Of a stretch of 59,220 nt of DNA, positions 39,294 through 55,653 are shown in pieces. The DNA lies in contig JAJZUU010000012.1 in NCBI GenBank assembly GCA_021848325.1, positions 1 to 59,220 on the forward strand. Direction: 5' to 3'. This stretch comes from Pseudomonadota bacterium (GTDB taxonomy: Bacteria; Pseudomonadota; Gammaproteobacteria; Burkholderiales; JAJZUU01). Under the pieces are notes generated by a model. The model did not search any database and was not told the DNA's origin. It saw nothing but the letters and a program-made list of their open reading frames with translations. The first letter of the stretch is position 1. Every line of letters begins with the position of its first letter. Position numbers and translations under genes: made by a program.

Positions 39294-41627
39294 CTAAAAC
39301 AACTGGTCCTTGACCTCTTCGGATGGCCTTGCCGCCCCGGTACCTTGCGTCGCCGCGGCGCCTTGCTCGGGGGGAACGTTCTCCTGGTAGAAGAACTCCG
39401 TGAGCCCGTCCTGGCCATCCGGCTCGCGCAGACCGGTTTGAGGATCGATCTTGACGGCCACCACCCCCGGTGGAACGGCGAGGGTGCTTTCGGGGACCCC
39501 TTTCAGCACCTTGGCCATGTAATCCATCCATATGGGGAGAGCCGCCTGGGCACCGGTTTCGCGCCCGCCGAGAGAATGCGGCTTATCGAAGCCGATCCAG
39601 GCGATGGCGACCACGTTGGGCGGCTGGAAGCCGGCAAACCATGCATCCACCTGGTCGTTGGTGGTGCCTGTCTTGCCCGCGAGGTCTTGCCGTCCGAGTT
39701 GCATGGCCCGCGCCGCCGTCCCCCGCCGCACCACGTCCTGCATGATGCTGGTCATGATGAAGGCGTTGCGCGCATCGATCACCCGCTCCGCACCCTGCCC
39801 GGCCCGCTCCGGCTTGGCCTGGGCTATGGTGTTGCCGCGCTCATCCACTATGCGCTGGATATAGTAGGGCTTGACGCGATAGCCCCCGTTGGCGAAAACG
39901 GAGTATGCCGCCGCCATCTGGAACGGGGTGACCGAACCGGCCCCCAAAGCCATGGTCAGGTAGGGCGGCTGTTGGGCGGCGTCGAAACCGAAGCGGGTAA
40001 TATAATCTTGGGCATAGGGTATGCCGATGGCCTGCAAGATCCTGATGGAAACCAGGTTCTTGGATTTGGCCAATGCCGTGCGCAGGCGAATGGGGCCCGC
40101 GTAGTCGCCTTCGTAATCCTTGGGCTCCCACAGCTTGCCGCCGGTTTCGGCCGGATCGATCAATATAGGGGCATCGTTGATGATAGTCGCTGCGGTAAAC
40201 CCCTTCTCCAGTGCCGCCGAATAGATGAACGGCTTGAAGCTCGACCCGGGCTGGCGCCAGGCCTGGGTGACGTGGTTGAACTTGTTGCGCTCGAAATCAA
40301 CCCCCCCGACCAGGGAGCGGACGGCCCCGTCTTCTGGGTCCAGGGAAATGAAGGCCGCTTCCACCTGGGGCAACTGGGCGATCTGCCAGCCTCCCTTTTC
40401 CCCTTCCATGACCCTGATCAGGGCACCTCTCCTGATGCGCGACTTTTCCGGAACCTTGTCCCCCAGCATGCGCTGGGCAAACACGAGTCCCTCTCCGCTA
40501 AGCCGCACCGTCTGGCCCCCTTTGACGTACGCCGTGACGCCCTTCCGGTCTACCGCCAACACCACCGCGGGCTGCAATCCGTGAACCGCGTCCACGTCTT
40601 GCAACGCGTCTTCCAGGGCGTCGTCGGGGGCAGCGCCGTCCGGCGGCAGATCGATGAAGCCCTCCGGCCCGCGGTAGCCATGACGCCGGTCATAGTCCAG
40701 GGCGCCTTTCCACAGGGCCTGGTCTGCCGCCTGTTGATCGCGCTTGCGGAGGGTCGTGTATACCTTGAAACCGCTGGTGTAGGCGGCGTCTTGGTAACGT
40801 TCGTACATGAACTGCCGGGCCATCTCCGCCACATAATCCGCGTTGACGTCGAAGGCGGGCTCGTTATGGCGCACCCTGAGCCGCTGGTGCAGTGCCCGCT
40901 CGTACTGCCCGTCAGTGATGTAACCGAGGGCACGCATACGGCGCAGCACATACTGCTGACGCTGTTTCGCTCGTTTGAGGCTGGCCACCGGGTTGTAGCG
41001 GGACGGCGCCTTGGGAAGGCCGGCCAATACCGCCATCTCGGCAAGACTCAGTTTGTCCAGGGGCTTGCCGAAATAGGTCTGGGCGGCAGCGGCAAACCCG
41101 TAGGCGCGCTGTCCCAGATAGATCTGGTTGATATAGAGTTCGAGGATACGGTCCTTGCTGAGGCTGTGCTCTATCTTCAGCGCGAGCAAGGCCTCGCTGA
41201 ACTTGCGCGTCAGGGTTTTTTCCCGGGACAGGAAAAAGTTGCGCGCCACCTGCATGGTGATGGTGCTCGCCCCCTCCCGCGCCCCGCCGGCCGTAAGGTT
41301 GGCCAGGGCGGCGCGCACCACCCCCAGATAATCCACGCCGCCGTGCTGGTAAAAGCGCTCGTCCTCGGCGGCAAGAATCGCATGTTTCATCAACAGCGGC
41401 ACGTTTTCTATCTTGACCAGCGCACGCCGCTCTTCGCCGAACTCGCCGATGAGCGCGCCGTCCACGGTGTAGACCCTGAGGGGGACCTTCGGCCGGTAGT
41501 CGGTGAGCGCGTCCAGGGACGGCAAGGTTGGATACACGAGTATCGCCGCCAACGCCGCCACCACCGCAGATAGACCGCCGAGCAGGAGCAGCCCCAGCAC
41601 AGGATAATGCCACCAACGCCTGAACAT
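39294..41627 (-). CDS. mrcA: Penicillin-binding protein 1A
   Basis: This 777-residue protein is a class A bifunctional peptidoglycan synthase. It has one N-terminal membrane segment (about 8-30), a glycosyltransferase domain with AAEDERFYQHGGVDY and EGASTITMQVARNFFL, and a transpeptidase domain with the active serine in GSSFKPFIYS (about 462), SKNLVS and KTGTTND (about 653). An OB-type insert lies between them. Its sequence ends in an acidic, Gln-rich tail, as in the beta-proteobacterial PBP1A group. The ATG at 41627 gives the membrane anchor. It is divergent from pilM, an arrangement conserved in related bacteria. The periplasmic face of the inner membrane is its site of action. Confidence 0.96.
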   Translation of the reverse strand: MFRRWWHYPVLGLLLLGGLSAVVAALAAILVYPTLPSLDALTDYRPKVPLRVYTVDGALIGEFGEERRALVKIENVPLLMKHAILAAEDERFYQHGGVDYLGVVRAALANLTAGGAREGASTITMQVARNFFLSREKTLTRKFSEALLALKIEHSLSKDRILELYINQIYLGQRAYGFAAAAQTYFGKPLDKLSLAEMAVLAGLPKAPSRYNPVASLKRAKQRQQYVLRRMRALGYITDGQYERALHQRLRVRHNEPAFDVNADYVAEMARQFMYERYQDAAYTSGFKVYTTLRKRDQQAADQALWKGALDYDRRHGYRGPEGFIDLPPDGAAPDDALEDALQDVDAVHGLQPAVVLAVDRKGVTAYVKGGQTVRLSGEGLVFAQRMLGDKVPEKSRIRRGALIRVMEGEKGGWQIAQLPQVEAAFISLDPEDGAVRSLVGGVDFERNKFNHVTQAWRQPGSSFKPFIYSAALEKGFTAATIINDAPILIDPAETGGKLWEPKDYEGDYAGPIRLRTALAKSKNLVSIRILQAIGIPYAQDYITRFGFDAAQQPPYLTMALGAGSVTPFQMAAAYSVFANGGYRVKPYYIQRIVDERGNTIAQAKPERAGQGAERVIDARNAFIMTSIMQDVVRRGTAARAMQLGRQDLAGKTGTTNDQVDAWFAGFQPPNVVAIAWIGFDKPHSLGGRETGAQAALPIWMDYMAKVLKGVPESTLAVPPGVVAVKIDPQTGLREPDGQDGLTEFFYQENVPPEQGAAATQGTGAARPSEEVKDQLF

Positions 41628-41666
41628 CTAGTTCATTTCTCGCAAATCAGTTCTAAAGTTTTGGCA

Positions 41667-41695
41667 ATTATAGGCGTTATCATCTAGCAAAAGAA
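41667..41695 (-). promoter_or_regulatory. Candidate mrcA promoter
   Basis: The minus strand has a perfect -10 (TATAAT, 41672-41667) about 40 bp before the mrcA start. At 17 bp farther lies TTCTTT, a weak -35. The gap 41628-41812 is much richer in A and T than the genes around it. Confidence 0.45.
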
Positions 41696-41742
41696 ATCCG
41701 TCGCATTGAAGGTGGCGAAAAATTAATTTACATCGCAAAAGG

Positions 41743-41772
41743 TTGCTGATAGCATTTAATGTAAATTATATT
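41743..41772 (+). promoter_or_regulatory. Candidate pilM operon promoter
   Basis: TTGCTG (41743-41748) and TATATT (41767-41772) with an 18-bp spacer lie 40 bp upstream of the pilM start, in the AT-rich gap shared with mrcA. Confidence 0.5.
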
Positions 41773-41812
41773 TAGCCGCACATAGTCAACCGTCCTAAAA
41801 AGGGGTTTCCCG

Positions 41813-42889
41813 TTGCAATTCGATTTCCTAAAAGTGAAATCGCCGGCCCTAATCGGCGTGGACATCAGTTCTTCCGCCGTGAAGATGGTCGAGATCAGCT
41901 CCACCGGGAAAAACCTATATCGCGTCGACCACTACGCCATCGAACCCCTTGCCAAGGAAGCGGTTGTGGATGGCAACATCATGAATCTCGAGGAGGTCGG
42001 GGAAACCGTCAAGCGCGCCTGGAAGCGCATGGGAACACGCATAAGGAATGTCGCCCTGGCGCTGCCCACCGCCTCCGTCATCACCAAGAAAATCATCCTT
42101 CCCGCCGCTCAGCGGGAAGAGGAAATGGAACTGCAGGTCGAGGCCGAAGCCAACCAATACATACCGTTCGCGCTGGATGAGGTCAATCTCGACTTCCAGG
42201 TGCTGGGGCCGGCCCCGAGCAGCCCGGACGAGGTGGAGGTCCTCATCGCGGCCTCACGCAAGGAAAAAGTGGAAGATCGCGTCGCGGCGGCGCAGGCCTC
42301 TGGACTGAAGGCGCTGGTGATGGACGTGGAATCCTATGCCGCGCAAAGCGCCTATGAACAGTTGATCGCCAGCCAGATTCCCGGTGGCGGGCGCGACCAG
42401 ACGATAGCCCTGGTGGACATCGGCGCCGCCATGATGCACATCAACGTATTGCATAATAACGAGTCCGTATACCTGCGCGAGCAATCCTTCGGCGGCAATC
42501 AGCTGACCCAGGAGATCCAGCGCCGCTATAGCCTGTCCGCGGAGGAGGCGGAACTCGCCAAACGCAACGGCGGACTTCCGGACAATTACGAAACCGAGGT
42601 CTTGCGCCCATTCATGGATACGGCCGGCCTGGAAGTGAGCCGCGCGCTGCAGTTTTTCTTCTCTTCCACCCAGTTCAACCGGATAGACCATATCCTATTG
42701 TCAGGGGGGTGCGCCATGATACCGGGCCTGGACGAAACCGTCTCCAGCCGCACTCGGGTAGGCACCATGATCGCCAATCCTTTCGCCAATATGGCGCTGT
42801 CCGCCGGGATCCGGCCGCGGCACCTGACCGCTGACGCGCCGGCCCTGCTGGTCGCCTGCGGTCTCGCAATGCGGAGGTTCGATTCATGA
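41813..42889 (+). CDS. pilM: Type IV pilus assembly protein PilM
   Basis: This 358-residue cytoplasmic protein is the actin-like ATPase of the type IV pilus alignment complex; it binds the N-terminal tail of PilN. Family features are LIGVDISSSAVKMVEIS near the N-terminus, the second phosphate motif VDIGAAMMHINVL (about 200), and LLSGGCAMIPGLDETV (about 298). The start is TTG at 41813, preceded by AAGGGG; no ATG would give the conserved N-terminus. It begins the pilMNOPQ operon. All four junctions in this operon are ATGA overlaps, showing strong translational coupling. Confidence 0.96.
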   Translation: MQFDFLKVKSPALIGVDISSSAVKMVEISSTGKNLYRVDHYAIEPLAKEAVVDGNIMNLEEVGETVKRAWKRMGTRIRNVALALPTASVITKKIILPAAQREEEMELQVEAEANQYIPFALDEVNLDFQVLGPAPSSPDEVEVLIAASRKEKVEDRVAAAQASGLKALVMDVESYAAQSAYEQLIASQIPGGGRDQTIALVDIGAAMMHINVLHNNESVYLREQSFGGNQLTQEIQRRYSLSAEEAELAKRNGGLPDNYETEVLRPFMDTAGLEVSRALQFFFSSTQFNRIDHILLSGGCAMIPGLDETVSSRTRVGTMIANPFANMALSAGIRPRHLTADAPALLVACGLAMRRFDS

Positions 42890-43476
42890 CGGTCCGCATC
42901 AACCTGCTGCCCCACCGGGAGCTCAGGCGCGCGGCGCGGCAGCGTCATTTCGCCTTTCTGGCCCTCGGCACCGGCATCCTCGCCCTGCTCATCGTGATTC
43001 TGGTGCACACCATCATCGTCGGGCAGATCGACCTCCAAAAGAACCGCAACCGCTATCTGGAGACGGAAACCACCAAGCTGGACAAGCAGATCGCGGAGAT
43101 CAAGAAACTGAAGGAGCAAACCCAGGCCCTGCTTGCAAGAAAGAACGTGGTGGAGAACCTGCAGACCACCCGGCCGGAGGTGGTCCACCTGCTGGACCAA
43201 CTGGTGCGCCAGCTTCCGGAGGGCATCTATCTGAAATCGGTGAAAGAGACGGGAGACAATGTCAATTTGGTCGGCTACGCCCAATCCAGCGCCCGCGTCT
43301 CCACGCTGATGCGCAATCTGGAGGCCTCGCCGTGGCTCGAGTCGCCCTCGTTGGTGGAAATCAAGGCGGCCACCGTTAACGGGCTACGGGTGAGCGAGTT
43401 TTCTCTCGACGTCAAACTGACCCATCAGCGGCCCAGCGAAAATGATGCCTCGAATTCCAAGGACAGAAAGCCATGA
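42886..43476 (+). CDS. pilN: Type IV pilus assembly protein PilN
   Basis: This 196-residue inner-membrane protein has the conserved INLLPHRELRR tail at its N-terminus, which binds PilM, one membrane segment (about 22-44), then a coiled coil (KLDKQIAEIKKLKEQTQALL) and a ferredoxin-like periplasmic domain. Together with PilO it links the cytoplasmic motor part to PilP and the PilQ secretin. The start overlaps the pilM stop by 4 bp and the stop overlaps pilO by 4 bp. Length and order are as usual for the family. Confidence 0.95.
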   Translation: MTVRINLLPHRELRRAARQRHFAFLALGTGILALLIVILVHTIIVGQIDLQKNRNRYLETETTKLDKQIAEIKKLKEQTQALLARKNVVENLQTTRPEVVHLLDQLVRQLPEGIYLKSVKETGDNVNLVGYAQSSARVSTLMRNLEASPWLESPSLVEIKAATVNGLRVSEFSLDVKLTHQRPSENDASNSKDRKP

Positions 43477-44102
43477 CTTTGGATGACTTGAACAAACTCA
43501 ATTTCAAGGACATCGGCAACTGGCCCCTTATGCCGAAAACGGTCATGCTGGGCCTGCTGTTTGTGGCCATCCTGTTTGGGGGCTACTGGTTCGACTGGAG
43601 CCAGCAGTTCACCGATCTGGACGCCGCCCGCCAGAAGGAGTCGACCCTGAGGGAGACCTTCCTGGCCAAGAAGAGACAGGCGGTCAACCTCGACACGTAC
43701 CGGCAGCAGTTGAAGGAAATCCAGCACTCGTTCGGCGAACTGCTGCGGCAATTACCCAACAGGTCGGAAATGGACGCCCTGTTGACCGACATCAACCAGG
43801 CCGGATTGGGACGCGGACTGGCATTCGATCTGTTCAAGCCCGCCCCCAAGGAGACCATGACCGAGTTCTACGCGGAGTTGCCGATCCAGATTCGCGTCAC
43901 CGGCAGCTATCACGACCTGGGGGCTTTTGCCAGCGACGTCTCGCAGCTTTCGCGCATCGTCACGCTGAACAACATCGACATTACCAGCGGCAAAGACGGC
44001 CTGCTCACCATGGATGCGGTGGCCAAGACCTACCGCTATCTGGACGAGGACGAAATCGCCGCGCAGAAGAAGGCCGCAAAAGGCAAAGGAGCCAAGAAAT
44101 GA
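43473..44102 (+). CDS. pilO: Type IV pilus assembly protein PilO
   Basis: This 209-residue inner-membrane protein pairs with PilN. It has a short cytoplasmic tail, one membrane segment (about 22-41, MLGLLFVAILFGGYWF), a coiled coil (about 45-95) and a ferredoxin-like domain with YAELPIQIRVTGSYHDLGAFAS, the best-conserved part of the family. A Lys/Ala-rich tail closes it. Start and stop overlap the neighbouring genes by 4 bp each. Confidence 0.95.
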   Translation: MTLDDLNKLNFKDIGNWPLMPKTVMLGLLFVAILFGGYWFDWSQQFTDLDAARQKESTLRETFLAKKRQAVNLDTYRQQLKEIQHSFGELLRQLPNRSEMDALLTDINQAGLGRGLAFDLFKPAPKETMTEFYAELPIQIRVTGSYHDLGAFASDVSQLSRIVTLNNIDITSGKDGLLTMDAVAKTYRYLDEDEIAAQKKAAKGKGAKK

Positions 44103-44617
44103 GGGCGGCTGTCGCTATGCTGCTGGTGCTGGCCTTGTCCGCCTGTGGCGGAGACCGCATGGACGACCTGAAGCAATTCGTGGCGGACTCGGGCAAAGGG
44201 TTACGCGGCAAGGTCCCTCCGGTGCCGGAAGTGAAACCCTACGAACCATTTACCTACAATGCCTTCGATCTGCCGGACCCCTTCAAGCCGAGGGCGCTGA
44301 AGCCATCCAAAGGCGGCGGCGCGATTCAGCCCGATCTGAACCGGCCCAAGGAAGCCCTGGAAGCCTATCCTTTGGAGAGCCTGACCATGGTCGGGACCAT
44401 GGAGAAAGACCACAGCATCCAAGCCATCATCAAGACTCCCGACAAGAGCCTCTATCGCGTAAAGGTGGGCAACCACATGGGCCAGAATTTCGGCCTGATC
44501 ACCCGTATCACGGATTCGGAAGTGGACATCAAGGAAATCGTTCAGGGTAGCGGCGGTGACTGGACCGAGCGCACCAGCAGCATTCAGCTGCAGGAACAAC
44601 AGGAGCAGAAAAAATGA
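44099..44617 (+). CDS. pilP: Type IV pilus lipoprotein PilP
   Basis: This 172-residue lipoprotein (lipobox LALSAC, Cys17) joins the PilN-PilO pair to the PilQ secretin. A flexible Pro-rich part follows (VPEVKPYEPFTYNAFDLPDPF), then a small beta-sandwich (ESLTMVGTMEKDHSIQAII, YRVKVGNHMGQNFG). This is the family layout. It ends in a Gln/Lys-rich tail. The start and stop overlap the neighbours by 4 bp. Confidence 0.95.
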   Translation: MRAAVAMLLVLALSACGGDRMDDLKQFVADSGKGLRGKVPPVPEVKPYEPFTYNAFDLPDPFKPRALKPSKGGGAIQPDLNRPKEALEAYPLESLTMVGTMEKDHSIQAIIKTPDKSLYRVKVGNHMGQNFGLITRITDSEVDIKEIVQGSGGDWTERTSSIQLQEQQEQKK

Positions 44618-46761
44618 AGACCATTTCAGTCGACCTTGGCAGACGGGTGTTGCAAGCTCTCCTGGCCGTCCTATTGGCAATGGCGGTCCCTTTGGCCTGG
44701 GCAGCGGAACAGGCGGGTGCCGAGAACAGCATCCAAAGCATCGACTATTCGGCCCTGCAGGGAGGCGGGGTACTGGTCAAGATCGGGCTCAAGCGGCCGA
44801 TCCAGTCGGTCCCCGCGGGTTTCACCATCAATAACCCCCCGCGCATCGTCCTGGACTTTCCGAATACCGCGAACGGCCTGGGCAAAAAGACCATCGCCGT
44901 CGACGGGGGCATGCTATACAGCATGGACGTCGTCCAGGCCGGCAACCGGACCCGGTTGGTCCTGAACCTTGCGCGACCGGGCAGCTACGAAACCCGCATC
45001 GACAAAGGGCAATTACTCCTCACCCTGAGGGCGTCGGAATCCGCCGCCTCCACCACCAACGTGACCACCCGGTTCGCCCAGGCGACCCCGGGCGAACAAA
45101 AGCACAGCCTGCGGGACGTGGACTTCCGCCGCGGCAAGAGCGGCGAGGGACGGATCGTGGTGGACCTGTCCGACACCAACACCGGCATCGATATCCGCAA
45201 GGAAGGAAAGACCCTGGTGGTGGACTTTATCAATACCGCCCTACCCGCCAACCTGCAGCGGCGGCTTGACGTTACCGACTTCGGCACCCCGGTGCAAACC
45301 ATAGATACCTACCGGCTCGGCGACAACGTGCACATGGTGATCCAGCCGAAAGGCCAGTGGGAGCATTCCGCCTACCAAGCGGACCGCCGCTTCATCCTGG
45401 AGGTAAAGCCGGTTGCGGAGGAGGCCAGGCTGGGACCGGGCGAGAAACCCAGATATACGGGACAGAAACTGTCCCTGAATTTCCAGAACGTGGAAGTGCG
45501 GTCGGTGCTGCAGGTGATCGCGGACTTTACCGGGCTCAACATCATCACCAGCGACTCCGTCACCGGAAACCTTACCCTGCGCCTCAAGGATGTGCCGTGG
45601 GATCAGGCGCTGGACATCATTTTGCAGGCCAAGGGGCTCAGCAAGCGGCAGGAGGGCAACGTCATCTGGATCGCCCCCACCGACGAGCTGGCTACCCGGG
45701 AAAAGCTGGAACTGGAGGCCAAGCAGCAGATCTCCGAACTGGAGCCGGTGCGGACCGAGAGCTTCCAGTTGAACTACCAAAAGGCCGACGCGGTCCAGAA
45801 GATCCTGTCCGATCCGAAGCAGAAAATCCTGTCCAAGCGCGGTAGCGTGGTGATCGACGAGCGCACCAACACCCTGTTCGTGCAGGACACCCCGACCAAA
45901 CTCGAGGAAATACACAAGCTGATCGCCCAGATCGACGTGCCGGTGCGGCAGGTGCTGATCGAGTCGCGCATCGTGGAGGCGTCCGACACCTTCAGCAAAG
46001 ACCTGGGGGCTCGGCTGGGCGTGAATGATGCGGCGGGGCAAGGCTTCCCCATCGGCCCCGGGTCCGGGACCCGCACCCTCATCGGCGGCCAATTGGAGGC
46101 CACGCAGGCGCAAACCGGGCAGCTAACCTCGACCACCACCCCCACTCTCAGCAACGCCTTGAACGTCAACCTGCCAGCCGCCAACGTCGGCGGATTTCCA
46201 GCCAGCGCCCTGTCCCTGATCCTGTTCAAGGCGGGCGGCACCCGTTTCCTCAACATGGAAATCTCCGCCCTGCAGGCCGACGGCAAGGGCAAGATCCTGT
46301 CCAACCCGCGCATCGTGACCGCCGACCAGCAGGAGGCCACTATCGAACAGGGCACGGAGATCCCCTATCAACAGGCGACCAGCAGCGGCGCCACCAGCGT
46401 GAGCTTCAAGAAGGCGGTGCTGAGCCTGAAGGTGAAGCCGCAGATCACGCCGGACGACAACATCATCATGGACCTGCAGGTGAACAAGGACACGCCCGAC
46501 TACCAGCACATCACGGCGGGCGTGCCCCCGCTGCTGACCAAGAATCTCAAGACCCAGGTGCTGGTGGAAAACGGCGGCACCGTGGTGATCGGCGGCATCT
46601 ACTCCCAGACCCAGAACGAAACCGTCACCAAGGTACCCCTTCTGGGCGACATTCCGGTGCTGGGCAACCTGTTCAAGAACCGGGCCAGCCAGAACGACAA
46701 GACCGAGCTGTTGATCTTCGTCACCCCGAAGATCCTCAAGGAAAGCCTGAACATCCGCTAG
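44614..46761 (+). CDS. pilQ: Type IV pilus secretin PilQ
   Basis: This 715-residue outer-membrane secretin forms the pore through which the pilus passes. It has a signal peptide (cut after PLAWA, about 30), two AMIN domains (about 40-270) that bind peptidoglycan, N0/N1 domains (about 300-440; LSLNFQNVEVRSVLQVIADF), and the secretin core with VPLLGDIPVLGNLFKN near the C-terminus. The start has an ATGA overlap with pilP. A 130-bp gap without clear genes separates it from aroK. Confidence 0.96.
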   Translation: MKTISVDLGRRVLQALLAVLLAMAVPLAWAAEQAGAENSIQSIDYSALQGGGVLVKIGLKRPIQSVPAGFTINNPPRIVLDFPNTANGLGKKTIAVDGGMLYSMDVVQAGNRTRLVLNLARPGSYETRIDKGQLLLTLRASESAASTTNVTTRFAQATPGEQKHSLRDVDFRRGKSGEGRIVVDLSDTNTGIDIRKEGKTLVVDFINTALPANLQRRLDVTDFGTPVQTIDTYRLGDNVHMVIQPKGQWEHSAYQADRRFILEVKPVAEEARLGPGEKPRYTGQKLSLNFQNVEVRSVLQVIADFTGLNIITSDSVTGNLTLRLKDVPWDQALDIILQAKGLSKRQEGNVIWIAPTDELATREKLELEAKQQISELEPVRTESFQLNYQKADAVQKILSDPKQKILSKRGSVVIDERTNTLFVQDTPTKLEEIHKLIAQIDVPVRQVLIESRIVEASDTFSKDLGARLGVNDAAGQGFPIGPGSGTRTLIGGQLEATQAQTGQLTSTTTPTLSNALNVNLPAANVGGFPASALSLILFKAGGTRFLNMEISALQADGKGKILSNPRIVTADQQEATIEQGTEIPYQQATSSGATSVSFKKAVLSLKVKPQITPDDNIIMDLQVNKDTPDYQHITAGVPPLLTKNLKTQVLVENGGTVVIGGIYSQTQNETVTKVPLLGDIPVLGNLFKNRASQNDKTELLIFVTPKILKESLNIR

Positions 46762-46891
46762 CCCGAAAATATGGAAGGTGGCGTTTCGGTGTCCCGCCGC
46801 TTTCCGCTACAATAGGCCCATCGGCTGCCCCGTGGCCCGCCTCCAGGGTCCGGGCGCCGCTGCCTCTCCATGCCAGTGAGATCCAACAGAC

Positions 46892-47404
46892 ATGACCGGT
46901 AACATCTTCCTGGTCGGCATGATGGGGGCCGGCAAGACGACAGTGGGCCGGCTGCTGGCCAAGCACCTCCACAAGACCTTCCATGATTCCGACCACGAGA
47001 TCGAGCGCCGCACCGGGGTCAACATCCCGCTCATCTTCGAGATCGAGGGTGAGGCCGGCTTCCGCGCCCGTGAAACCGCCGTCATCGACGACCTCGCCAA
47101 GCTGGACGACATCGTGCTGGCCACCGGCGGCGGGGCGGTGCTGAGCCCGCACAACCGGGAAACCCTGTCCCGTGACGGCGCGGTGGTGTATCTCAGGGCC
47201 ACCCCGGACGACCTGTGGGCGCGCACCCGCCACGATAAGAGCCGCCCCCTGCTGCAAACGCCCGATCCCCACGCCAAGCTGCGCGAGCTGTTCCGGCAGC
47301 GGGACCCGCTCTATCGAGCGATCGCCGACATCGTCATCGACACCGGCAAGCAGAGCGTCCACGGCCTGATCCATCGTCTGGAGAAGGAACTGGCCCTGCT
47401 TTGA
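46892..47404 (+). CDS. aroK: Shikimate kinase
   Basis: This 170-residue cytoplasmic enzyme phosphorylates shikimate in the aromatic amino acid pathway. The P-loop is [12 protein letters not shown] (9-20). The shikimate-binding stretch is [11 protein letters not shown], with FRARETAVI and LATGGGAVL following; [11 protein letters not shown] is the adenine-binding end. The ATG at 46892 gives the family start. It lies 53 bp before aroB, the usual pair, and downstream of pilQ as in many proteobacteria. Confidence 0.96.
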   Translation: MTGNIFLVGMMGAGKTTVGRLLAKHLHKTFHDSDHEIERRTGVNIPLIFEIEGEAGFRARETAVIDDLAKLDDIVLATGGGAVLSPHNRETLSRDGAVVYLRATPDDLWARTRHDKSRPLLQTPDPHAKLRELFRQRDPLYRAIADIVIDTGKQSVHGLIHRLEKELALL

Positions 47405-47457
47405 GTTTGCTGCGCCCGGTGGTAAGGTAGGGCGAATTCGCCGTAAGAGACCTCGCC

Positions 47458-48543
47458 ATGGAAACCTTGACCCTCGATCTGAACGACCGCAGCTACCCGA
47501 TCCATATCGGACAGGGCCTGCTGCGGCAACCCGGCCTGCTGCTGCCCCATCTGCCGCAGAAACAGGCCGCCATCGTCACCAACACCACGGTGGCCCCGCT
47601 GTATCTTGAGACCCTGGCCGCCGCGCTCCGGGACAACGGCGTCGGGGTGCTGCCCATCGTGCTGCCCGACGGGGAGGTGTACAAGAACTGGGAAACCCTC
47701 AACCTCATCTACGACGCCCTGCTGACCCACCGTTGCGAGCGCAAGACCACGCTGATCGCCCTCGGCGGGGGGGTGATCGGCGACCTCACCGGCTTCGCCG
47801 CCGCCACCTACCTGCGGGGGGTGCCCTTCATTCAGGCGCCCACCACCCTGCTGGCCCAGGTGGACTCCTCCGTGGGCGGCAAGACGGGCATCAACCACCC
47901 CCTGGGCAAGAACATGATCGGCGCCTTCTACCAGCCCAAGGTGGTGCTCGCCGATACCGCCACCCTCGGCACCCTGCCCGATCGCGAACTTTCCGCCGGC
48001 ATCGCGGAAGTGGTCAAATACGGCCTCATCAGGGACCTGCCGTTCTTTGAATGGCTGGAGCAAAACATGGAACGCCTGCTCAACCGGGACCAGACAGCGC
48101 TGGCCTACGCCATCAAGCGCTCCTGCGAGAACAAGGCGGAAGTGGTGGCCGCGGACGAACGGGAAAGCGGTCAGCGGGCGCTGCTCAATCTGGGGCATAC
48201 CTTCGGCCACGCCATCGAGGCAGGAATGGGCTACGGCAACTGGCTGCACGGCGAGGCGGTGGCCGCCGGCACGGTGCTGGCGGCGGAGCTTTCCCGGCGC
48301 CTGGGCTGGCTGGACCAGGAAGCCGTGACGCGCACCCGAAACCTCTTGGCCCGCGCCGGGCTGCCGGTCGCCGCGCCGGACCTGGGGCCGGACGCCTATC
48401 TCCGGCTCATGGAACTGGACAAGAAGGTGGAAGGCGGGCGCATGCGGTTTGTCCTGCTGCGCCGGCTCGGGCAAGCGGTTGTCACCTCCGAGGTCCCGGC
48501 AAGCGCCCTGCGGGAAATCCTGGGGGAGGCCGCCCCGGCATGA
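47458..48543 (+). CDS. aroB: 3-dehydroquinate synthase
   Basis: This 361-residue enzyme makes 3-dehydroquinate from DAHP, using NAD and a divalent metal. The NAD part is [21 protein letters not shown] in effect (from about residue 101), followed by [20 protein letters not shown] and later [16 protein letters not shown] with metal-binding histidines. The ATG at 47458 has an AAGAGA site upstream. Its stop overlaps the dgt start by 4 bp (ATGA). (The NAD stretch is quoted in shortened form within one run.). Confidence 0.96.
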   Translation: METLTLDLNDRSYPIHIGQGLLRQPGLLLPHLPQKQAAIVTNTTVAPLYLETLAAALRDNGVGVLPIVLPDGEVYKNWETLNLIYDALLTHRCERKTTLIALGGGVIGDLTGFAAATYLRGVPFIQAPTTLLAQVDSSVGGKTGINHPLGKNMIGAFYQPKVVLADTATLGTLPDRELSAGIAEVVKYGLIRDLPFFEWLEQNMERLLNRDQTALAYAIKRSCENKAEVVAADERESGQRALLNLGHTFGHAIEAGMGYGNWLHGEAVAAGTVLAAELSRRLGWLDQEAVTRTRNLLARAGLPVAAPDLGPDAYLRLMELDKKVEGGRMRFVLLRRLGQAVVTSEVPASALREILGEAAPA

Positions 48544-49661
48544 CCGAACTCGCGCCCTATGCGGTCTCGGAGCGGAACTCGCGCCTGCGCCGCATCCCCG
48601 AGGCGCCCCCCAACAGCCGTTCTGAATTCCAGCGCGACCGCGACCGCATCATCCACTCCACCGCCTTCCGGCGGCTGGAGTATAAGACCCAGGTGTTCGT
48701 CAACCACGAGGGCGACCTGTTCCGCACCCGCCTGACTCACAGCCTGGAGGTGGCCCAGATCGGCCGCTCCATCGCCCATAATCTCAAGCTGAACGAAAAC
48801 CTGGTGGAGGCCATCGCCCTTGCCCACGACCTGGGGCACACCCCGTTCGGCCACGCCGGCCAGGATGCCCTCAACGCCTGCATGGAGGAATACGGAGGCT
48901 TCGAACACAACCTCCAGTCCCTACGGGTGGTGGACCTGCTGGAGGAATGCTACGCGGAATTCGACGGTCTGAACCTGTGCTTTGAAACCCGGGAGGGAAT
49001 ACTGAAGCACTGTTCGCCTCTCCGGGCGCCGGCCCTGGGGGACGTGGGCGAGCGTTTCCTGCAGGGCCGGCGGCCCTCCCTGGAGGCCCAGATCGCCAAC
49101 CTGGCGGACGAGATCGCCTACAACAACCACGACGTGGACGATGGCCTGCGCTCCGGCCTGATCACCCTGGAACAACTGTCGGAAATCAGCATCTTCGCCC
49201 GCCACATGGACAAGGTGAGGTCCCTCTACCCCGCCCTCGCCGGGCGCCGCCTGGTCTACGAAACGGTGCGGCGCATGATCAACACCCTGGTCACCGACCT
49301 GCTGGACCGGAGCCGCGAGAACATCGCCGCCGTTGCGCCGGACAGCCTGGACGCGGTGCGCGCCGCGCCGGCGCTGGCCGGCTTCAGCCCCGAGATCCAG
49401 CGGGAGCAGCAGGAACTGAAGCAGTTCCTGCGCACGCACCTGTACCAGCATTACCGCGTAGCCCGCATGACCAGCAAGGCCCAGCGCATCATCCGCGAAC
49501 TGTTCCGGGGCTTCCTGGAGAATCCCCGCCTGCTGCCGCCCCAATACCAGGAAAAGGCCGGAAGCGGCAAGCCCCGGGCCATTTCCGATTATATTGCCGG
49601 GATGACCGACCGCTACGCCATTCGCGAGCACCGCCGCCTGTTCGCGGTCGAGGAAACCTGA
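48540..49661 (+). CDS. dgt: dGTP triphosphohydrolase-like HD protein
   Basis: This 373-residue protein belongs to the type 2 deoxyguanosinetriphosphate triphosphohydrolase-like family, HD-domain enzymes that remove triphosphate from dNTPs. The metal-binding set is seen as [13 protein letters not shown] (His67), [15 protein letters not shown] (His96, Asp97) and [17 protein letters not shown]. The shorter length fits the type 2 group. The ATG overlaps the aroB stop by 4 bp. It lies 86 bp before gltB. Confidence 0.93.
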   Translation: MTELAPYAVSERNSRLRRIPEAPPNSRSEFQRDRDRIIHSTAFRRLEYKTQVFVNHEGDLFRTRLTHSLEVAQIGRSIAHNLKLNENLVEAIALAHDLGHTPFGHAGQDALNACMEEYGGFEHNLQSLRVVDLLEECYAEFDGLNLCFETREGILKHCSPLRAPALGDVGERFLQGRRPSLEAQIANLADEIAYNNHDVDDGLRSGLITLEQLSEISIFARHMDKVRSLYPALAGRRLVYETVRRMINTLVTDLLDRSRENIAAVAPDSLDAVRAAPALAGFSPEIQREQQELKQFLRTHLYQHYRVARMTSKAQRIIRELFRGFLENPRLLPPQYQEKAGSGKPRAISDYIAGMTDRYAIREHRRLFAVEET

Positions 49662-49747
49662 CCGCGCCGCCACCCCGTTGCCCATTGCTGGAAAAGGATC
49701 GAGCGGGTAAAATCAAACGCTTTTCACTCGATTTCTTAGGTTTGGCA

Positions 49748-55625
<5,878 letters not shown>

Positions 55626-55653
55626 CCGCCTCACACTCCTCACGGGATAAGCG